Shown: in pieces, positions 36,501 through 51,500 of the stretch
Numbering within the stretch: position 1 is the first letter of the stretch
Layout: every line of letters begins with the position of its first letter
Assembly (NCBI GenBank): GCA_029204225.1
Contig: CM055093.1
Coordinates: 4,432,056-4,496,055 of the forward strand
DNA from: Diphasiastrum complanatum
Lineage: Eukaryota; Streptophyta; Lycopodiopsida; Lycopodiales; Lycopodiaceae
Direction of reading: 5' to 3'
DNA: 64,000 bases
The notes under the pieces: generated by a model
What the model saw: the letters and a program-made list of their open reading frames with translations, nothing else
The model's database searches: none
Told to the model about the DNA's origin: nothing
Made by a program: the position numbers and the translations under genes

Positions 36501-39500
36501 GCAAAAGGTACTGATTTTGATGAGGCATGTGTGTTTCCTCCAAGGTAAAAAGATGCTTTGCTATCCTGCAAAGACTCGGACAACCAACAAGAGGCTGTAG
36601 TAGGATGTCCAACAGCCACAAAATCACCAACGCTTTGCTGTCCAAAGTGTTCCAAATGTGGACCTTGCTGTCCAAAAACCTTCTGCAGGCCGTTCCCGAT
36701 GCATAATAGGATGCTCACGATGTAACATAAGCTGAAAATGATCAATAAACCATGGCTGAATCTGGTGTCCACCATCTTCAAGAAAAAAACTAACAGCTTG
36801 CCACTTTGAACACCCAAATAATCTAGCAACACGCCACTTTGAACCAATGTACTAATTGACATGATTTTTTCCCCTCCTCCATTAGTACAAAATGGCTTCA
36901 AAGAATGCTTGATTTCAGCCTTTTCCAAAACATTAACTTGAGAAGCTTGCTCATAAAGTTCTTCACTAATGCATCCATCGTTTGCAACAAATGGCTCAAG
37001 AGAAGAAGAATGCTCTACCATACCAACATTCCGATGCAAACTTGTACTTGTAGAAAGACAATGATCACACTTTGCATGCCTTTGCTCTTCTACCTTCAAA
37101 GAGGATGAAGTAGAGAGGAGAAAGCATGATGATGAATCCTTTATTCGGTATATCTTTCAAAGTGTTTCCCAAGCACTTTTAGAGGTCTTGCAAAATCTCA
37201 AATGATATAAGATAGATCTTGTTACCAATAAAATCTTGATCATCACGTCGATGCAAAATCTCAGCTTGCAACTCCATGAAGAATAGTTGGTGCCATCCAA
37301 CATATCTTCACCTGAACAAGTACGAATTGCTCCCAAATCTCTTGCCATAAGAACCAGCCAAGAAGATAAACTTTTTCAAACCCTAAATGTGCCCTAAAAG
37401 ACACAAAAACCAGCAAGTATCAAATCTGAGAAATCAGCACCGAAACGTGTCGAAACCACACATTAGATAGATGTAGGAACTCACCCTCCTACAAGCCTTG
37501 TGTGCTGAAAATTTCAGCCTGAAATTGCATTACAAACTCAAAAACCAGCAAGCAAAGAATCAGGTTAGCCTCCAACAAAGCTTTTTTTGGAACCCTTCTT
37601 TCTTGCCAAAAAGTGTGAACAATACACACACGGATAGGGCTGTTGCAACACCCTACAAATGGTAATATGCTGTCCAATTTTCAGCCTCGGAATGTGATCG
37701 GATCATCACAAAAAAGTTAGCGCCTTCTTCCACACCTCGAAACAAGCAAAAGAAGCGGATCTTCACTTTGTAAAATCAGCAAGGGTGCTGATTTTTCAAC
37801 CAAATCAGAAGAATAGAAATTGCTTGTAGATGGGCGCCCTCCTGCAAAGGAGCAAATCTGAAAAATAGGGCAGCAGCGGACCAACGGAAGTAGGATAAAC
37901 CTACACGGATGTGGGCGACCTAAAAGAAGCCCCGAAGAAGATAATTAATGGTGCCTTCCTGCAACCTGAAAAATCAGCAAACAACAACCTGATTTTTGGG
38001 CGCCCAAAATCCTATTATCTTCTTTGATGTGTGGCGCCCTCTTGCAAAACGGAAAAGAGTCAAAAAACGGATCTTCACTCCAAAAAATCAGCAAAGGTGC
38101 TGAATTTTTGTGATCCCTAAGTGAAGACGATCTCTTTTGGTAGGGCGCCCTAAATCAAGCATAGAAGATCCATGGCTCTGATACCATGTAGGAAATCAAA
38201 GTGCCAAGATCCTTCTAACATTCAATCTCCATATACAAGAAGAAGAAAAAGAGGAAGAAGAAGAAGAGGGAGAGGGTTAGGTGCCCTCAAGGAGAGAGAA
38301 GTAGTAGCAATGCTTGAAAGGGAATGAGTTACAAATGAACAAAGAGTACATATAAATAGGCCTTCCAAGGGCCCAGACTCTTCCAAACTCTAAGTTCTAG
38401 AACCTTCCAAGACCCACTACTTATTATAGGGCACCCCCAAAAGTCAAGATAGGGTCCCTTAACATAATTAGACTTTACTTGGACCCACGAATTACTACTG
38501 GACCAAAATTGGGTCCAACTCAACTAAAATTGACTTAACATGGTCTAAATAATAAACCTAACCCATGGTTACACAAGTCTCGACCTTTTGGGTCAAAGTA
38601 ACCTATGGGAGGTTAACATTATCATTTATTACTTCTAACAAAATTCTGCTACTACGTATCTCTGAAACTCTCTCTAAGTCAGCTCTCATCACCAGTTGCT
38701 GATCACAGTTCTATTTATGTCTGACAGTAACATAATTATGTACAATGATTCGAGGTAGAGATTAGCTAAGCTTTTTATTTATAACAGACTAGAGTGTGGT
38801 GGTGTAGTCAGTCTAGATACATAGGTCATTCGAGAGGAGGTGAAGCACGAGGATGAACTCACACCAAAAAGCACCTATGAAAGACCTATAGAGAAGATCA
38901 TTGAGGCGCTTCCCTTCCGAAACTTCGTAGGCACACTTTTTTACGGCGGACCATACAACGAAGAGAGCAACATGCAAGGTGGAGGTGTAGAGCATGTGTA
39001 CGGGCATGTGTGACAAGATGGTGATGAAAATTGCGTTCATAATCAAACCAAAGAAAGTATAGGGATCAAGATGAAATGGATTTGGCTGTATTGTTGTCGT
39101 GGGACTTATAAGGGAAGGCTAATGAGGCTGCAATATGGAACAAAGTGGTGAGGAAGGAGGCCTATGACTCCAATGAGATGTCATGTGAGAAATGGTGAAG
39201 TATTGAAGCTGGAGATTCCTGGTAAAACAGCATACTCAAGTGTCAAAGGTATATCTGGGTGGAAAATATATGAAATGGGAAGACAAGTGCGGGATAGTAC
39301 CAAGATTGAAGGAGAGAAAAGAGTGAATAAAGAGAGTAGTATGAGATTGTAGTAATGGGTCCCAAACTTATTGTAAGTTATTTATAGTAGGTCTAGGAAA
39401 CTAAAGGTAGATACCAAAACTTGTGTTGCACACCAATCTCCTAGGAGCTCCCAAACTCTGATGGCCGGTGTGAGGAATGATCCACCCATCCATAGCTGCC

Positions 39501-42500
39501 CTCCTCTTGAGTCTATCTGATTGCTATTCTGGGTCGGGGACACATGGCTGCCATGCAAGGGGTGATCAGTCCCCATGGTTCCATGAAATCATGTACCCGC
39601 AATCAGTGCGTTTCTTTGGCATCAGATAAAGGATGCCCTTTCCAAGCCACTATATACTCCTGGAAGAGACAATTCCTCAATCGTCGCTCCCTCCGATCTA
39701 GGACTCTCTTTGGCCCATAACCTGTGGTGTCTTTCTCTTCCAAAGACCCTAGACCCTCCACCAGGCTATCGGCGTGCAAACATTTCTTAAGTTTGCTAAC
39801 ACGAAACACTGCGTCTTTCTCTTCCATAGGTAGCTATAGCGTATAGGCTACTTGGCTGACCTTCTTAATAATCAACCATGGTCCATAATACCTAGGAAAT
39901 AACTTGGCGCACTTTCCTGTGCGTAGCACCTTCAACTTCGAAGGGACTAGTAAATATACCCAATCTCCCTTTTCAAATTCCCGAAGGTACAGTTCTCACG
40001 ACTCAACAACCTGCAGAGTTGTGACCTTCTTGGTCGTTGCGATGAAGTGAGCCATCTTGGAGAACCTGTCTACCACTACCATAACGGAATCAAATCCCGT
40101 CTGGGTCCTAGGTAGCCCAACAATGAGATCCATGGAGATACTTTCCCACCTTCCTGCAGGAATCTCCAATGGATGCAATAAGCCCGGAGGACTTACCCGC
40201 TCGGCCTTGTTCACTTGACAAGCCGTGCAACGCTGGACGTACTCCCTAATGTCTCACAGCAATCGTGGCCAGAAATAATGCCTTCTTACCGATTCACTGG
40301 TCTTATCAATACTCGGGTGCCCTGCGCAAGGACTATCATGGCATTCATGAAGTATCTTACGACAAAAATCCTTCACGTCTAGCACAAAAACCTTTCCGGT
40401 TCTCAATTAACATACCATCCTTCACGAAGTATGTTAGATATGTATTGGTGTGTGTCTCTGTGGAAGCGACAGCCTCGACTGCCACTTCCGCTTGGTTGAC
40501 TACCTTGCGTGCATCAGGCCACACACGCTGACAATGTGCGTCGCTCTGCTGAGCTCTCTCGATCTCCTCCATGAGATCACTGTCAACTACAGTAAAGCTC
40601 ATCTGATGCAATATCCGAGATAGTGCATCAACGACCACATTTTCCTTCCCTCTTCAGAAGCGAATTTCTGAATGAAATTCCTGCATCAACTCGGCCCACC
40701 GAGCCTAGCTACCCTTCAAATCTGGCTAAGAGAAGTACTTCAAAGCATGATGGTCAATATACCTGTAAAATTCAGCACCATATAAATAATGTCGCCACAC
40801 CTTGAGCGCATGTATAATAGCATACGCCTCCTGCTCATGTGTGGGATACTTCTATTGTATTGGCGTCAATTTCTTACTTTCAAAGGCTATTGATCTACCT
40901 TCCTGAATCAAGACTTCACCCAATACAATGCCACTAGCATCCGTCTCTAGGTTGAAAGGCTTTTGGGTATCAACAAGAGTACTAGAGTTGTTGCAACAGC
41001 CTCCTTCAAGCTTTCAAAACTATGCTGAGCTTCAGCATCCCAGCAAACCACAGTGTTGTTATTTTGTAACTGATTCGTCAAAGGAGCAGCTACCCTGGAA
41101 TAGTTCATAACCACCCGTCGGTAGAACTTGCAAAAGCCAAGGAAATACTGTAACTGAGAATATCGGGTGGTCTTGGCCACTTCTTGACCACAGCCACCTT
41201 GGCGGGGTCAACAAAAATACCCTCTGTCGTCACTACGTGACCCAAATATTCGACGTATCAGCTCACTATCTGGAAACTGATAGCCATCTCGATTGTCATG
41301 CCCTAGAGGTTACCCTCTGCACCGTAATGGTCATGAGCTGCTTGGCATCATCATCACTGCTCCTCAGCAGATCCTCCGAAATATCCTCATCATTGCCTCT
41401 TCCTGGCACGGCTATAAGGTATGAAATTTCTTGCCCGTGCGCCAAGGATATTCCTTGAACAAATGCTTGCCAAGACAAATAAAACACAATCCTTCCTTTT
41501 TGGCCTTTTCCTTCTGTTCCGCAGTGAGGGGAGACTTGTTGTAGGAGTACTTTGGCACGAAGACTGTTGGCTTGCACTTCAAAGATTGCTGCATCTGGAT
41601 AGGGTGTCCCTGCCGAAGACTTCTGTAACCTTCTGGTGCACAAAAGGCACTCCAGAATCAGGCTTAGTTCTGCTTCTCGAAGACCAAACACTAACTTGTG
41701 TACAAACAGCCATTCAAGAATCTCTTCGAGAATCTTGATAAGTACTACCCTATACCTATCAACATCCTCCTGCACACTGTAGTGTTTCTGACGGTGCAGA
41801 AACCATGCATCCGTCGCACGTACATGCCCGTGTGGAAGAATAAATTGAGCCCTGAGGGCGCGCTTGAACTTGACCCAGGTGGTTGGGCACTAGTTTGACT
41901 TCAACAGTTTCCGCCACCACCTGTCAACAAAATCAGTAAAGTTATGAGCCGCTTTCCGAATTCTCCAAACCTCTTCGATTGGAGCTCTTTTAAAAACAAA
42001 ATACTCTTTCCATTTATGCAACCACTGATCTACCACCATCAGTGGTTCTTTGTGGATTATTTCCAGCATATTTTGCAGGTTTTATGTATTTACCATCCGG
42101 GAATTGGACTAGGGAATCGACATAAACAGGTCGCCCAATGGGTGGACCGGGAAACTAGGGCGACAGGTGGGAAGGAAACTATGAAGGATACTGGGAAGAA
42201 GAGGAAAAGTTTCCGGCAATGGAGGATAGCATAACCCGCATCTTGGCCATGTTCCTCTCCATATTGTCCATGTGAACCTGCACTGACTGAGGTATAATTG
42301 CCAGATCCGGACTAGCTGGTGGAGTCTCGAGGGCAACTAATGGACTCGTTGGGATGTCAACTCGGTCGTCGGCCATGATAACATACAAAGTATAGGACTG
42401 CAAAACTTGGAAGGAAGCGTGACAACAGAAAGGTAAAAGAAAATGAGGAAATTATACCAAAATACTAGTACGGATTTATATGGAGGCAAGTCTGTCTCAC

Positions 42501-45500
42501 AAGTATTAATTCTTGAGATATTGTGGATACCTGAATATCACACAATCTTTTGGCCGAATATTGTTACATTTTCATTCTAATACCATCATTCATTTAAGAT
42601 GAATTATTCTGATGATGTCACAATCATAGAAAAGTTTGATGGGGACAATTTCCATTATCCTTTTGGCCAAAGATCTGTGGGAGATAGTTAATGGGCCTAA
42701 GGTAAACCTAGAAGCAAATCTACCTGCTATTGCCAGATTGAGCCAAAAAAATAGCAAAGCTCTTAACACCATTGCATTGAGCCTTGTAAATTCTCGGGTT
42801 CTTCACATTGGCACAAGCAGTAGATCTAAGAAAGCCTTGGACATCGTGACATGACTTTACAAAGTCAAAGTTGTAAGTTCGAGGTTGTTGTTGAAGAAGA
42901 GATTCTTCTCTATTAAAATGGATGAGTCAAAGCCAATGATTGTTAATGTGAATATTTTGAAGTCATTACTGGAGCAAATGGCTTCTATTGGATGATTCTG
43001 ATGTAGTGATAACTTGCTATCAAGTCTACTAGAGAGTTTTGAGTCATTACAGAATGTCACATCCATGTTACTACAAGAGAAGATCAGGAAACATTCCTCT
43101 AACTCTGATAAAACAATGACACCATTTTCAAGAAAAATAAACAGAAGAATAGCGTTGTCAAGCAAACTTTAACTCCTATCAAAACAAATCAAAAGAATCA
43201 GCATACAGTTGCATTATTCAAATAGATGTTGCACAAAAGCTCCTCAGAATGTAGAACCTTACGAGCTATGAATAGGGGACAAAACCTTCCATAAGGAATT
43301 TGAAAGTGTTTGGATGTATAGCATTTGTGCATGCATCCTCAGAATCAAGGAAAAGGTTGATGATAAGGTAAGTGTCCTTCATATATGATTCACTTAATCT
43401 CAAGAGAAGTTTACAAAATGCCTCACAAAATGAAAAAAACATGATTTTTCAAACTATGAGTAACAAACTCATTCTTGTTCTTACTAGATCCAAGAGCATA
43501 CACTTGATGACACAACCACTTTCTTTCAAAATGATTTGGAAACATATCTAAGCCATCAATGACAAGAAATATGTCCATACAATAGGCATCATACAAGACT
43601 AGTATTGCCTTACTTGAACTTTCAGATGTAGAAATCTCAATAAAACAAGATGGTACATCAAGTAATGGAAGAGAAGCATAAGTGAGAATGTTGGAGTAGA
43701 TACCACTTGAAACTTGCCCCTCTTTGCCATGAAAAGTGAGCCACATAGACTCGGCCTTGCCTCTTGAAGCTCTCCTTGAAAATCTAGATGCATTTTCATT
43801 GGCTACTCATCTGATCATAAACGGTATAAGGTCTATGATCCAATATCATCAAAGATTTTGTGAGCAAAGATTTAGTCTTTATTGAAGATTGATTCCATGA
43901 CTTCAAGACAACAAAGGAAAAAGTGATTGATCCAACACATTTAGTAACTATTTTTTATCCTGCTACACAGGAGTAGCTCCTGACCATCAACTACTTGAGT
44001 AACTCAGCCACCTAGGAGGCTTATTAATGAGATAGCCACATGTTCATTTGTTGAAGAAACTACATCTATTGGTGAAGCCATGGCACATCCAAATGCAAAT
44101 GAATGGACGAGGGCGATCGACAAAGAGTATACCTTCATAAAGAACCAAACATGGTCAGCGTTCAAGCTTTTAGAGCATAGAAACAATGTTGCATGCAGAT
44201 GGATATTCAAAGTGAGATATAAGGCAAATGGGTCAATGGATAGATGGAAAGCAATGTTGGTTGCCAAAGGGTACTCTCTAGTTCCTAATATAGACTATTT
44301 GGAGACATTTCATTGTGAAGCTGCTTTCAGTCAGGATGTTTTATCATACGCAGCAATTGAAAAACAGGAAGTACGTCAAATAGATGTACAAAGTACTACA
44401 AACTATTAGAAATTAATGTTTATTTGCACCCGTAATGTTGGTTTGGCCATGCATGTGAGCTATTTTAAGGGCCATTTTCTATTCTAAGTAATTCCTAAAG
44501 TCAAGTTGTTCATGCATGTAGGTGGGCGCACTAGTTCTAGGATAGAACTTGGTTTTATTCATTATGGGTCTTTACCCAAAATAGGTAGCAAAAATAGCAA
44601 TCAGCTTTTTGCCTTTAGCTTTTCTTTTTTGCTTTTGGCTTTTCACAAGCTATAGAGAAAGTATTTAAGTAGGTTGGGGCCCCACCATAGATTCATTCCG
44701 TTCTATAAGCTTTGCTCATTCCTCTATAATCGGATCTCTCTTAATCTCTTATGCTGGTCTTGGTGTGTGTCAGTGCTAATATGATTAATTAACTCCTATC
44801 TAGAATTTGTGGATCAAACTCCGACATGGTATCAGAGCAAGCTTGTGCGAGAGAGATTGTTGCAGGGTTGCAAGAAGATTATTGGAGGAGCTGAAGCTGC
44901 ACGTGGAGTCAACGTTGTTAGGAAGACAATGGGAATCTTCTAGGAGAAGATTGGAGGGAAGTTCGTTGTCTACTGGATCAGATTGCTGATGTATCTGATC
45001 GTTGCCACCAGACCTGATCGTTGGACTTGTTCGCTGGAGATCTGAATCTGCTGACCTCTTCGTTGCTGCAGATCTGAATCTACTGACATCATTGCTGCCT
45101 ATAGATCGCTGAGCTGCAAAATAGTTTGTTGTCTATTCACTGTTGTTTGCAACAGTTCGCTAAAAGTGGAGTGTAGCAAAACCTGTTCACTGGCTAGAAT
45201 TGTAGATCAGCTTGCTGGTTGGAGGAGAATCAAATCACTGACTTGCAAGACAGATTGCATAGTTGAAAATTAGGTTGTTGGAAGTTGCTACAAATTAGTA
45301 TTATGGCAAGGTTGAATGATGTTGTGTTGCCGGAGTCTAGCAAGCTAGATGGAACAAACTACAACATATGGAAGTTCAAGATGCAAAATGTCCAGGATCG
45401 AAAATAGTGGAAGATCGTCATAGGTGTCAAGATACCTCCTACAACTCCTACAACAGACAGGGAGTTGAGAGAGTATTAGAGGCGAAGGAGAAAAGCAAAC

Positions 45501-48500
45501 CATATCATCAACTTGTTTGTTCAAAATATGATTATACCTCACATCAGAGAATTTGTACAAGACTGTGAATCAATCTCAAATCTTGTTGTTGACTAATAAG
45601 CTACATACGTTAAAGATGGCTACAAGTCATTCAATAACGGACCAATTTACTCGGGTGAAAGATCTGAGATAACAACTTATTGCGGTTAGAGAAAGTGTAT
45701 TAGATTCAACGTTGGTAGCTATCATGCTTAATACTCTATCTTTGGCCTATCAGAACTTTGTGATGATGTTGTCTTTACGGGAGACGAGGCCTTCTTTCGA
45801 TGAGTTGATTGTTATACTGTTACAGGAGGAAATGAGGGATGATTTCAAGGTTCCTAGCAAATAAGCAAGAGCAAAGTTCCAAGAAGGGTGGCAAAGGGAC
45901 GAAGAACAAAAAGAAGAAAAAAGCAACAAGATCAGGAAGAGAATCAGTCAAAACAATCAAAAGGTGGAAAGAAAGCAGTTTGAAAGGGAAAGTGCTTTAT
46001 TTGTAGAAAATCAAGGCATTACACAAAGGAGTGCTGGCACAACAAGTTCAAGAAGAAGCAAGATGGATTTTTTGCTAAAGAAGGACTTAATACAAAGTTA
46101 AGTGCCTTGGATCTTAAAGATTGTGAGTTGTTTTCAGCATCGACATCTTCTGGTGACTTCTCAAAGGAAGAGGAGTGTTGGTTTATTGATTCAGGTGCTT
46201 CAAAGCATATGACACCTAGGCGTGACTGGCTATCTAGTTTTCCAAAACTAAATGATGGATCAAATGTGAAGCTGGGAGATAACTATACATATGATATAAA
46301 TGGTTCCACGCCCTACTCCACCATAAATAGGAGTGCTATTTTGTTTTGGAGGGGATCCTAATCTTCTCGTGGCCAAAAGCAGCTTGTTGATGGTTATTGA
46401 TATTAGAAATAAATGACTATGCTGAAGTTAATCCATAGGTTACTTTGACCCAAAAGGTCGAGATTTGTGTAACCATGGGTATTTAGTTATTTAGGCCATC
46501 TTAAGTTTGTCTTAGTTCAGTTGGACCCAATTTTGGTCATGTACTGACTCGTGGGTCCTTAGGGGTCTAATTTTGTTTAGGGGCCCTATCTTGACTTTTG
46601 GGGGTGCCCTACATTTTAGTAAGTGGTTAACCTTAGGGTTTGGTGGCATTTGGTCACATCCAGGTAGAGTACTTAGATGCTCATTGCGAATTCCATTTTA
46701 TACAGTTTGGCTCTCATTGCTCTTGTTGCTGTTTTCTCTCTCTCTCTCTCTTAGAGTTGGGCGCCCAGCCTCTTCTCTCTTGTTTCTTGTGGAGATTGAT
46801 TGATAACTAGATCTTGGTGACTTGTCTCTTGCTTTCCTACATGGTATCAGAGCTACCGGATCTGCAACAAGCTTGTTTGTTGGCGCCCTACCAGAAGAGG
46901 AGCTTCTCTGCTTTTTGTTGTGAAATTTCAGCATCTTGCTGATCTTTTCAAGTGGAGTTTGGATCCTTTTTTGTCTCTTTTCAGGTTGTAGGAGGGCAGC
47001 CATCAAAGATCTTGGAGGAGCAATTTTTGGCACCCAAAAATCAGAATCCCAAATCTGATTTTTATGCAACCAGTTTTCAGCAAGTTTTGTTTGGAGGAGG
47101 GTGCCCAAAAATCTGCAACTGATTTTTGGTTGTGGTGCCTCCTTATCTTGCTGTTTTTGTTTTCAGGTTTGCATTTGTGTAGGAGGGCGCCCAAAATTCA
47201 GCAAACCCTATTCAGGGTTAGGTCAACTTGTGGCTGGAAATTTGCAGATTCTCAGCAAGTAGTAGGGTGCTTTCAACAGCCCTATTGGAGTGTGTGTTGA
47301 TCACACTATTTGGCTTCCTAATTGGGTTTTGGTGTAGGCTTCAATCGAAGCTAACCTAATTTTCAAGCAGCTGGTTTTTTTGTGCAGAAAGACAGCCATC
47401 TATCCATTATCTTCTGGGCACTTTGGTTGCAGATTGAAAGATATCTTGTGCTCCTACTTTCAGCTCTTTGTTTGCTGCAAATTTTTGAGTAGATTTGGTT
47501 GTGGAAAGGCTCTCTTTCCTATCTACTACAAGCTGAAATTTTGTTGGAGGTAATGGCTAAAGAATCGGAAGCTATCGGTTCTTTGTTTAGTGAAGATCGG
47601 TTGGATGGCACAAACTACTCCTTGTGGAGTTACATGATGAAGAATCTTCTCATAGCGAAAGGGCTGTGGGATTTGGTCAATGGTGATGAGGAAAGGCCTC
47701 CGTCTTTGGCACCTCCCATACCTCGTGGATCATCATCATCAACATCATCTTCTCCATCTTCAGAAGAACAAAAGAAGTGGGATAGAAGGGATGCACAAGC
47801 ACATTCTATGGTTGCTCTTGCTGTGAAAAGATCTATCTTACCTCATAATTAGGTCTTGTAAGACATCTAAAAGTGCGTGGGATACACTTTATACTATGTA
47901 TAGAGTCAAAAATCCAGCAAGAGTGGTGTATCTCAGAAATCAACTTTCTTTGTTGAAGATGCAAGAAGGGGATCAAGTGACCAATCACTTGACGAAGATC
48001 AAGGATCCTCGTGAGGAGCTTCTCAATATTGATAAGATAGTTGAGGATGCTCAATTTGTTTCCATTACTCTCGACTCATTACCTTCATCTTATCTTCCAT
48101 TTGTTTCATCTTTGAGTATCTCTCTTAGGGGACAACAACTCTCCTTTGATGAACTTGTTGGGCTGCTTCTTCAAGAGGAGCAAACGAGGCAAAACTTTGC
48201 GGGTGACACTCAACAAGATCAAGCTTTCTTCACGAAAGGCAAGGGCAAAGGCAAGTCAAAAGGAAAGGGGAAGCCTCCTTCCAAGGATGAGCAAAAGCCC
48301 GTTGGAGGTCAAGATGTCAAAACTCAAAAGAAGCAAGGGAAGTGCCATTATTGCAAAAGGTATGGGCACTTCATCAAGGATTGTAAGAAGAAGCTTGCGA
48401 AAGAGGAGAGTAAAGGAATTGATACTAGTGCTTCACTTGCTACTTTGGAGCAAGAGCTTGAAGCTAGTGGTGATCTCTTCAACCAAGACTATGCTTTTGT

Positions 48501-51500
48501 GTCTAGTATTGCTTCTACTAGTACTACTACATCTATGAGGAATTCAAATTCTGTTTTGCAAGTTGCTGATTTTCAGCCCATTGAATGGGTGATTGATAGT
48601 GGTGCTACTCGACATATGACTTCTCGCAAAGAAGCATTTACTAAATTAGTAAAAGTGCAAAATGGAAGTAAGGTACAATGTGCGGATGATGCATCTTATT
48701 TTATTCATGGAATTGGAATTGTAGCCATCATTTTGCCTAATGGTGAAGAAAAGTACATTAAGAATGTGCTTTATTTTCCGGGAAGCAAGAAGAATCTTCT
48801 TTCGGTTTCAACTATGTTGAAGCAAGGACTAGTTGTTGAGTTCAAAGAAGATAAGTGTCTTGTCAAAGATCCTAAAAGATCACTCTTGATTATTGTTTCG
48901 GGAACAATGCATGCTGGCTTATTCATTATGGATACCTATGAGCGACGAATTCCCTCTACATGTCTTGTTGCTTCTACATCACAATCATTGGAGTTGGCTG
49001 AATTGTGGCACACAAGGTTTGGGCATCTCAATTTTGCAAGTTTGAAGAAGTTGAAGACATTTAATATGGTAGAAGACATTCCTACTATTGAGAAGCCGGA
49101 AGGGCATGTATGCGAGGGGTGCACACTTGGAAAGTTTCCAAGGAAACCTTTTCCAATTGATGGAACTATAAGGGTTCTTGATAAATTTGATTTGGTTCAT
49201 AGTGATGTTTGTGGTCCAATGAGGACCGAATCCATTGGAAAGTGCATCTATTTTGTGACTTTTATTGATGACTTTTCCCGTTTTACATGGATCTATCCTA
49301 CGAAGGCTAAATCGGAAGTTTTTCAACGTTTCAAAGATTTTCTAGCAATGGTGGAAAATCAGTTTGGGCATTCTTTGAAGACCCTACGCATCGATCGAGG
49401 AGGGGAATACATTAAGAATACGTTCGGTGCATTTCTTCGAGAAAAAGGAATTCTACATCAAATGACAACTCCCTATACGCCTCAACAAAATGGTGTTGCC
49501 GAGCAAAAGAATCGCACACTCATGGAGATGGCCCGTTGCATGCTCAAAGCAAAGGGGCTGCCTCACAAGTTTTGGGCTGAAGCGGTTATAACGGCAGCAT
49601 ACATAAGCAATCGTTGTCCTACTAAAGCATTGAAAGTATTAACTCCTTATGAAGTTTGGTATGGAAAGAAGCCTACAATCTCTCACTTTCGCATTTTTGG
49701 TTGTACGGCTTATGCTTTTGTTCCGGATACACTTCGTACAAAGCTTGAAGATAAAGGAGTTAAATGCATTTTTGTTGGCTATAGTAGTGAAAGCAAAGGC
49801 TATAGGCTGTTCAATTTGAGCACTAATAAGATTATTGTTAGTCGTAATGTGCATTTTGATGAAAAGAATTCATTGGATGTGGCCCCAACTCATAGGGGGG
49901 CAGCCCACATAGTGTGAATGTTGAAGTTTTTCCAGATTTGGTACCATCTTCTCTTGTTGGAGATAAGGGGCAGAAATCAACCAATTTCGACCTGCCCAAC
50001 ACCTCATCAAGTTTAGAGCCTAATGTTCATCAAGAACCGCCCGTTGTTGCTCAAAATCAGCCTGCAGGAACTGTTGGCCAGCAAGGACCAGTTTTGGAAG
50101 ATCTTGGACAGCCAAGTACGGTGTCGGAAGATCTTGGACAGCAAATTGTAAGAAGAGACATGGCTGTTGGACAGCCCAAAACAGTCCCACGGTGGCTGTT
50201 GTCGACTTTGCGGGACAGCAAAGTAAGTTTATTTTATGATGGAAAGACACGAGCCTCTACAAAATCAGTGGACTATGCTGATTTTTCAGATTTTGCTCTT
50301 ACATCTCATGGAGATGTTGCAGAAGAACCTGTTTTCTATGAGCAGGCCAAGGGAGTAAAATGTTGGGAGGATGCGATGCAAGATGAGTATGATTCACTTA
50401 TGAAGAACCAGATTTGGGTTCTTGTTGATCTTCCTCACGGGAAGAAGGCGATTGGTTCTAAATGGGTATACAAAATCAAGTATAAGGCAGATGGTACCAT
50501 TGAAAGGTACAAGGCAAGGCTCGTTGCCAAAGGCTATGCTCAGCAAAAGGGGATTGATTATGAGGAGACTTTTTCTCCTACTGCTCGGATGACTACCGTG
50601 AGGGTAGTAACCTCTTTGGCTGCCCACTTTGGTTGGCGTTTGCGGCAACTTGACATAAAGACAGCATTCCTCAATGGTGATCTCAATGAGGAAGTGTACC
50701 TTCAACAACCTGCTTGTTTTTTGGTTGAAGGCCAAAAAGATAAAGTTTGTCTTCTCAAGAAGGCACTTTATGGACTGAAGCAAGCTCCGAGGATGTGGTA
50801 TCAAAAGACACATGCCTACTTTTGTGATCGAGGGTTTACTAATAGTCCTAGCGAATCTACTCTTTATGTCAAGCATACTTCAGATTATATCATCATTATT
50901 TTGCTTTATGTTGATGATATTATTATTACGGGAAGTAATGAGCAGCAGATTGATGCCGTAATACTTGATCTTGGTATGGTTTTTGAAACCTCAGATTTAG
51001 GCCTATTGCACTTTTATCTTGGTCTTGAATTTGTACAAGAAGGTGCTGGAATTTTCATCTCTCAAGAACGCTACATTGGGCAGATTTTGAAGCGGTTCAA
51101 GATGGAAGATTGCAAGCCGCTTGCTACACCTATTGAGACAGGTCTAAGATTAAGTAGTCAAGGTGATGGTGAATCATTTGACACTACTTTATATTGTCAA
51201 GCTATTGGCTGTCTCATTTACCTATGTAATTCAAGACCGGACATTTCTTATAGTGTCTCACTCATGAGTCAATTCATGCATGCCCCGATGACATCACATT
51301 GGAAAGCGTTGAAGAGGATCTTTCGATATCTTCAAGGAACAAGAAGTCATGGACTGGTTTTTCCTGCTTGTGATGATGCATGTTTGGTTGGTTTTAGTGA
51401 CTCGGATTGGGGTGGAGATCAAGACACTAGACGCTCTACAAGTGGACATTGCTTTTTTTATGGTAATTCCGCAATTTCGTGGTCAAGTAAAAAGCAGCCC

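Larger units (their letters stand above)
35618..38640 (-). mobile_element. Compact non-autonomous copia, 3,023 bp, complete with target duplication
   Basis: Two LTRs (35618-36072 and 38187-38640) with TG...CA ends flank about 2.1 kb. The 5-bp duplication AAATT stands at 35613-35617 and 38641-38645. A primer-binding site (GCTCTGATACCA, ending 38186) adjoins the right LTR, and a polypurine tract (reverse of CCCTTCTT) adjoins the left. The interior keeps only scraps of gag ([18 protein letters not shown] near 37300) and of the pre-RT linker. It lacks protease, integrase, RT and RNase H. Its LTRs match those of the nearly intact copia at 46.4-52.0 kb, which could have supplied the proteins. Confidence 0.92.

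Noticed and set aside
48146..48538. 130-codon frame inside the copia gag
   Set aside because: Shadow of the gag/protease frame, which has the zinc knuckle and the DSGA site.
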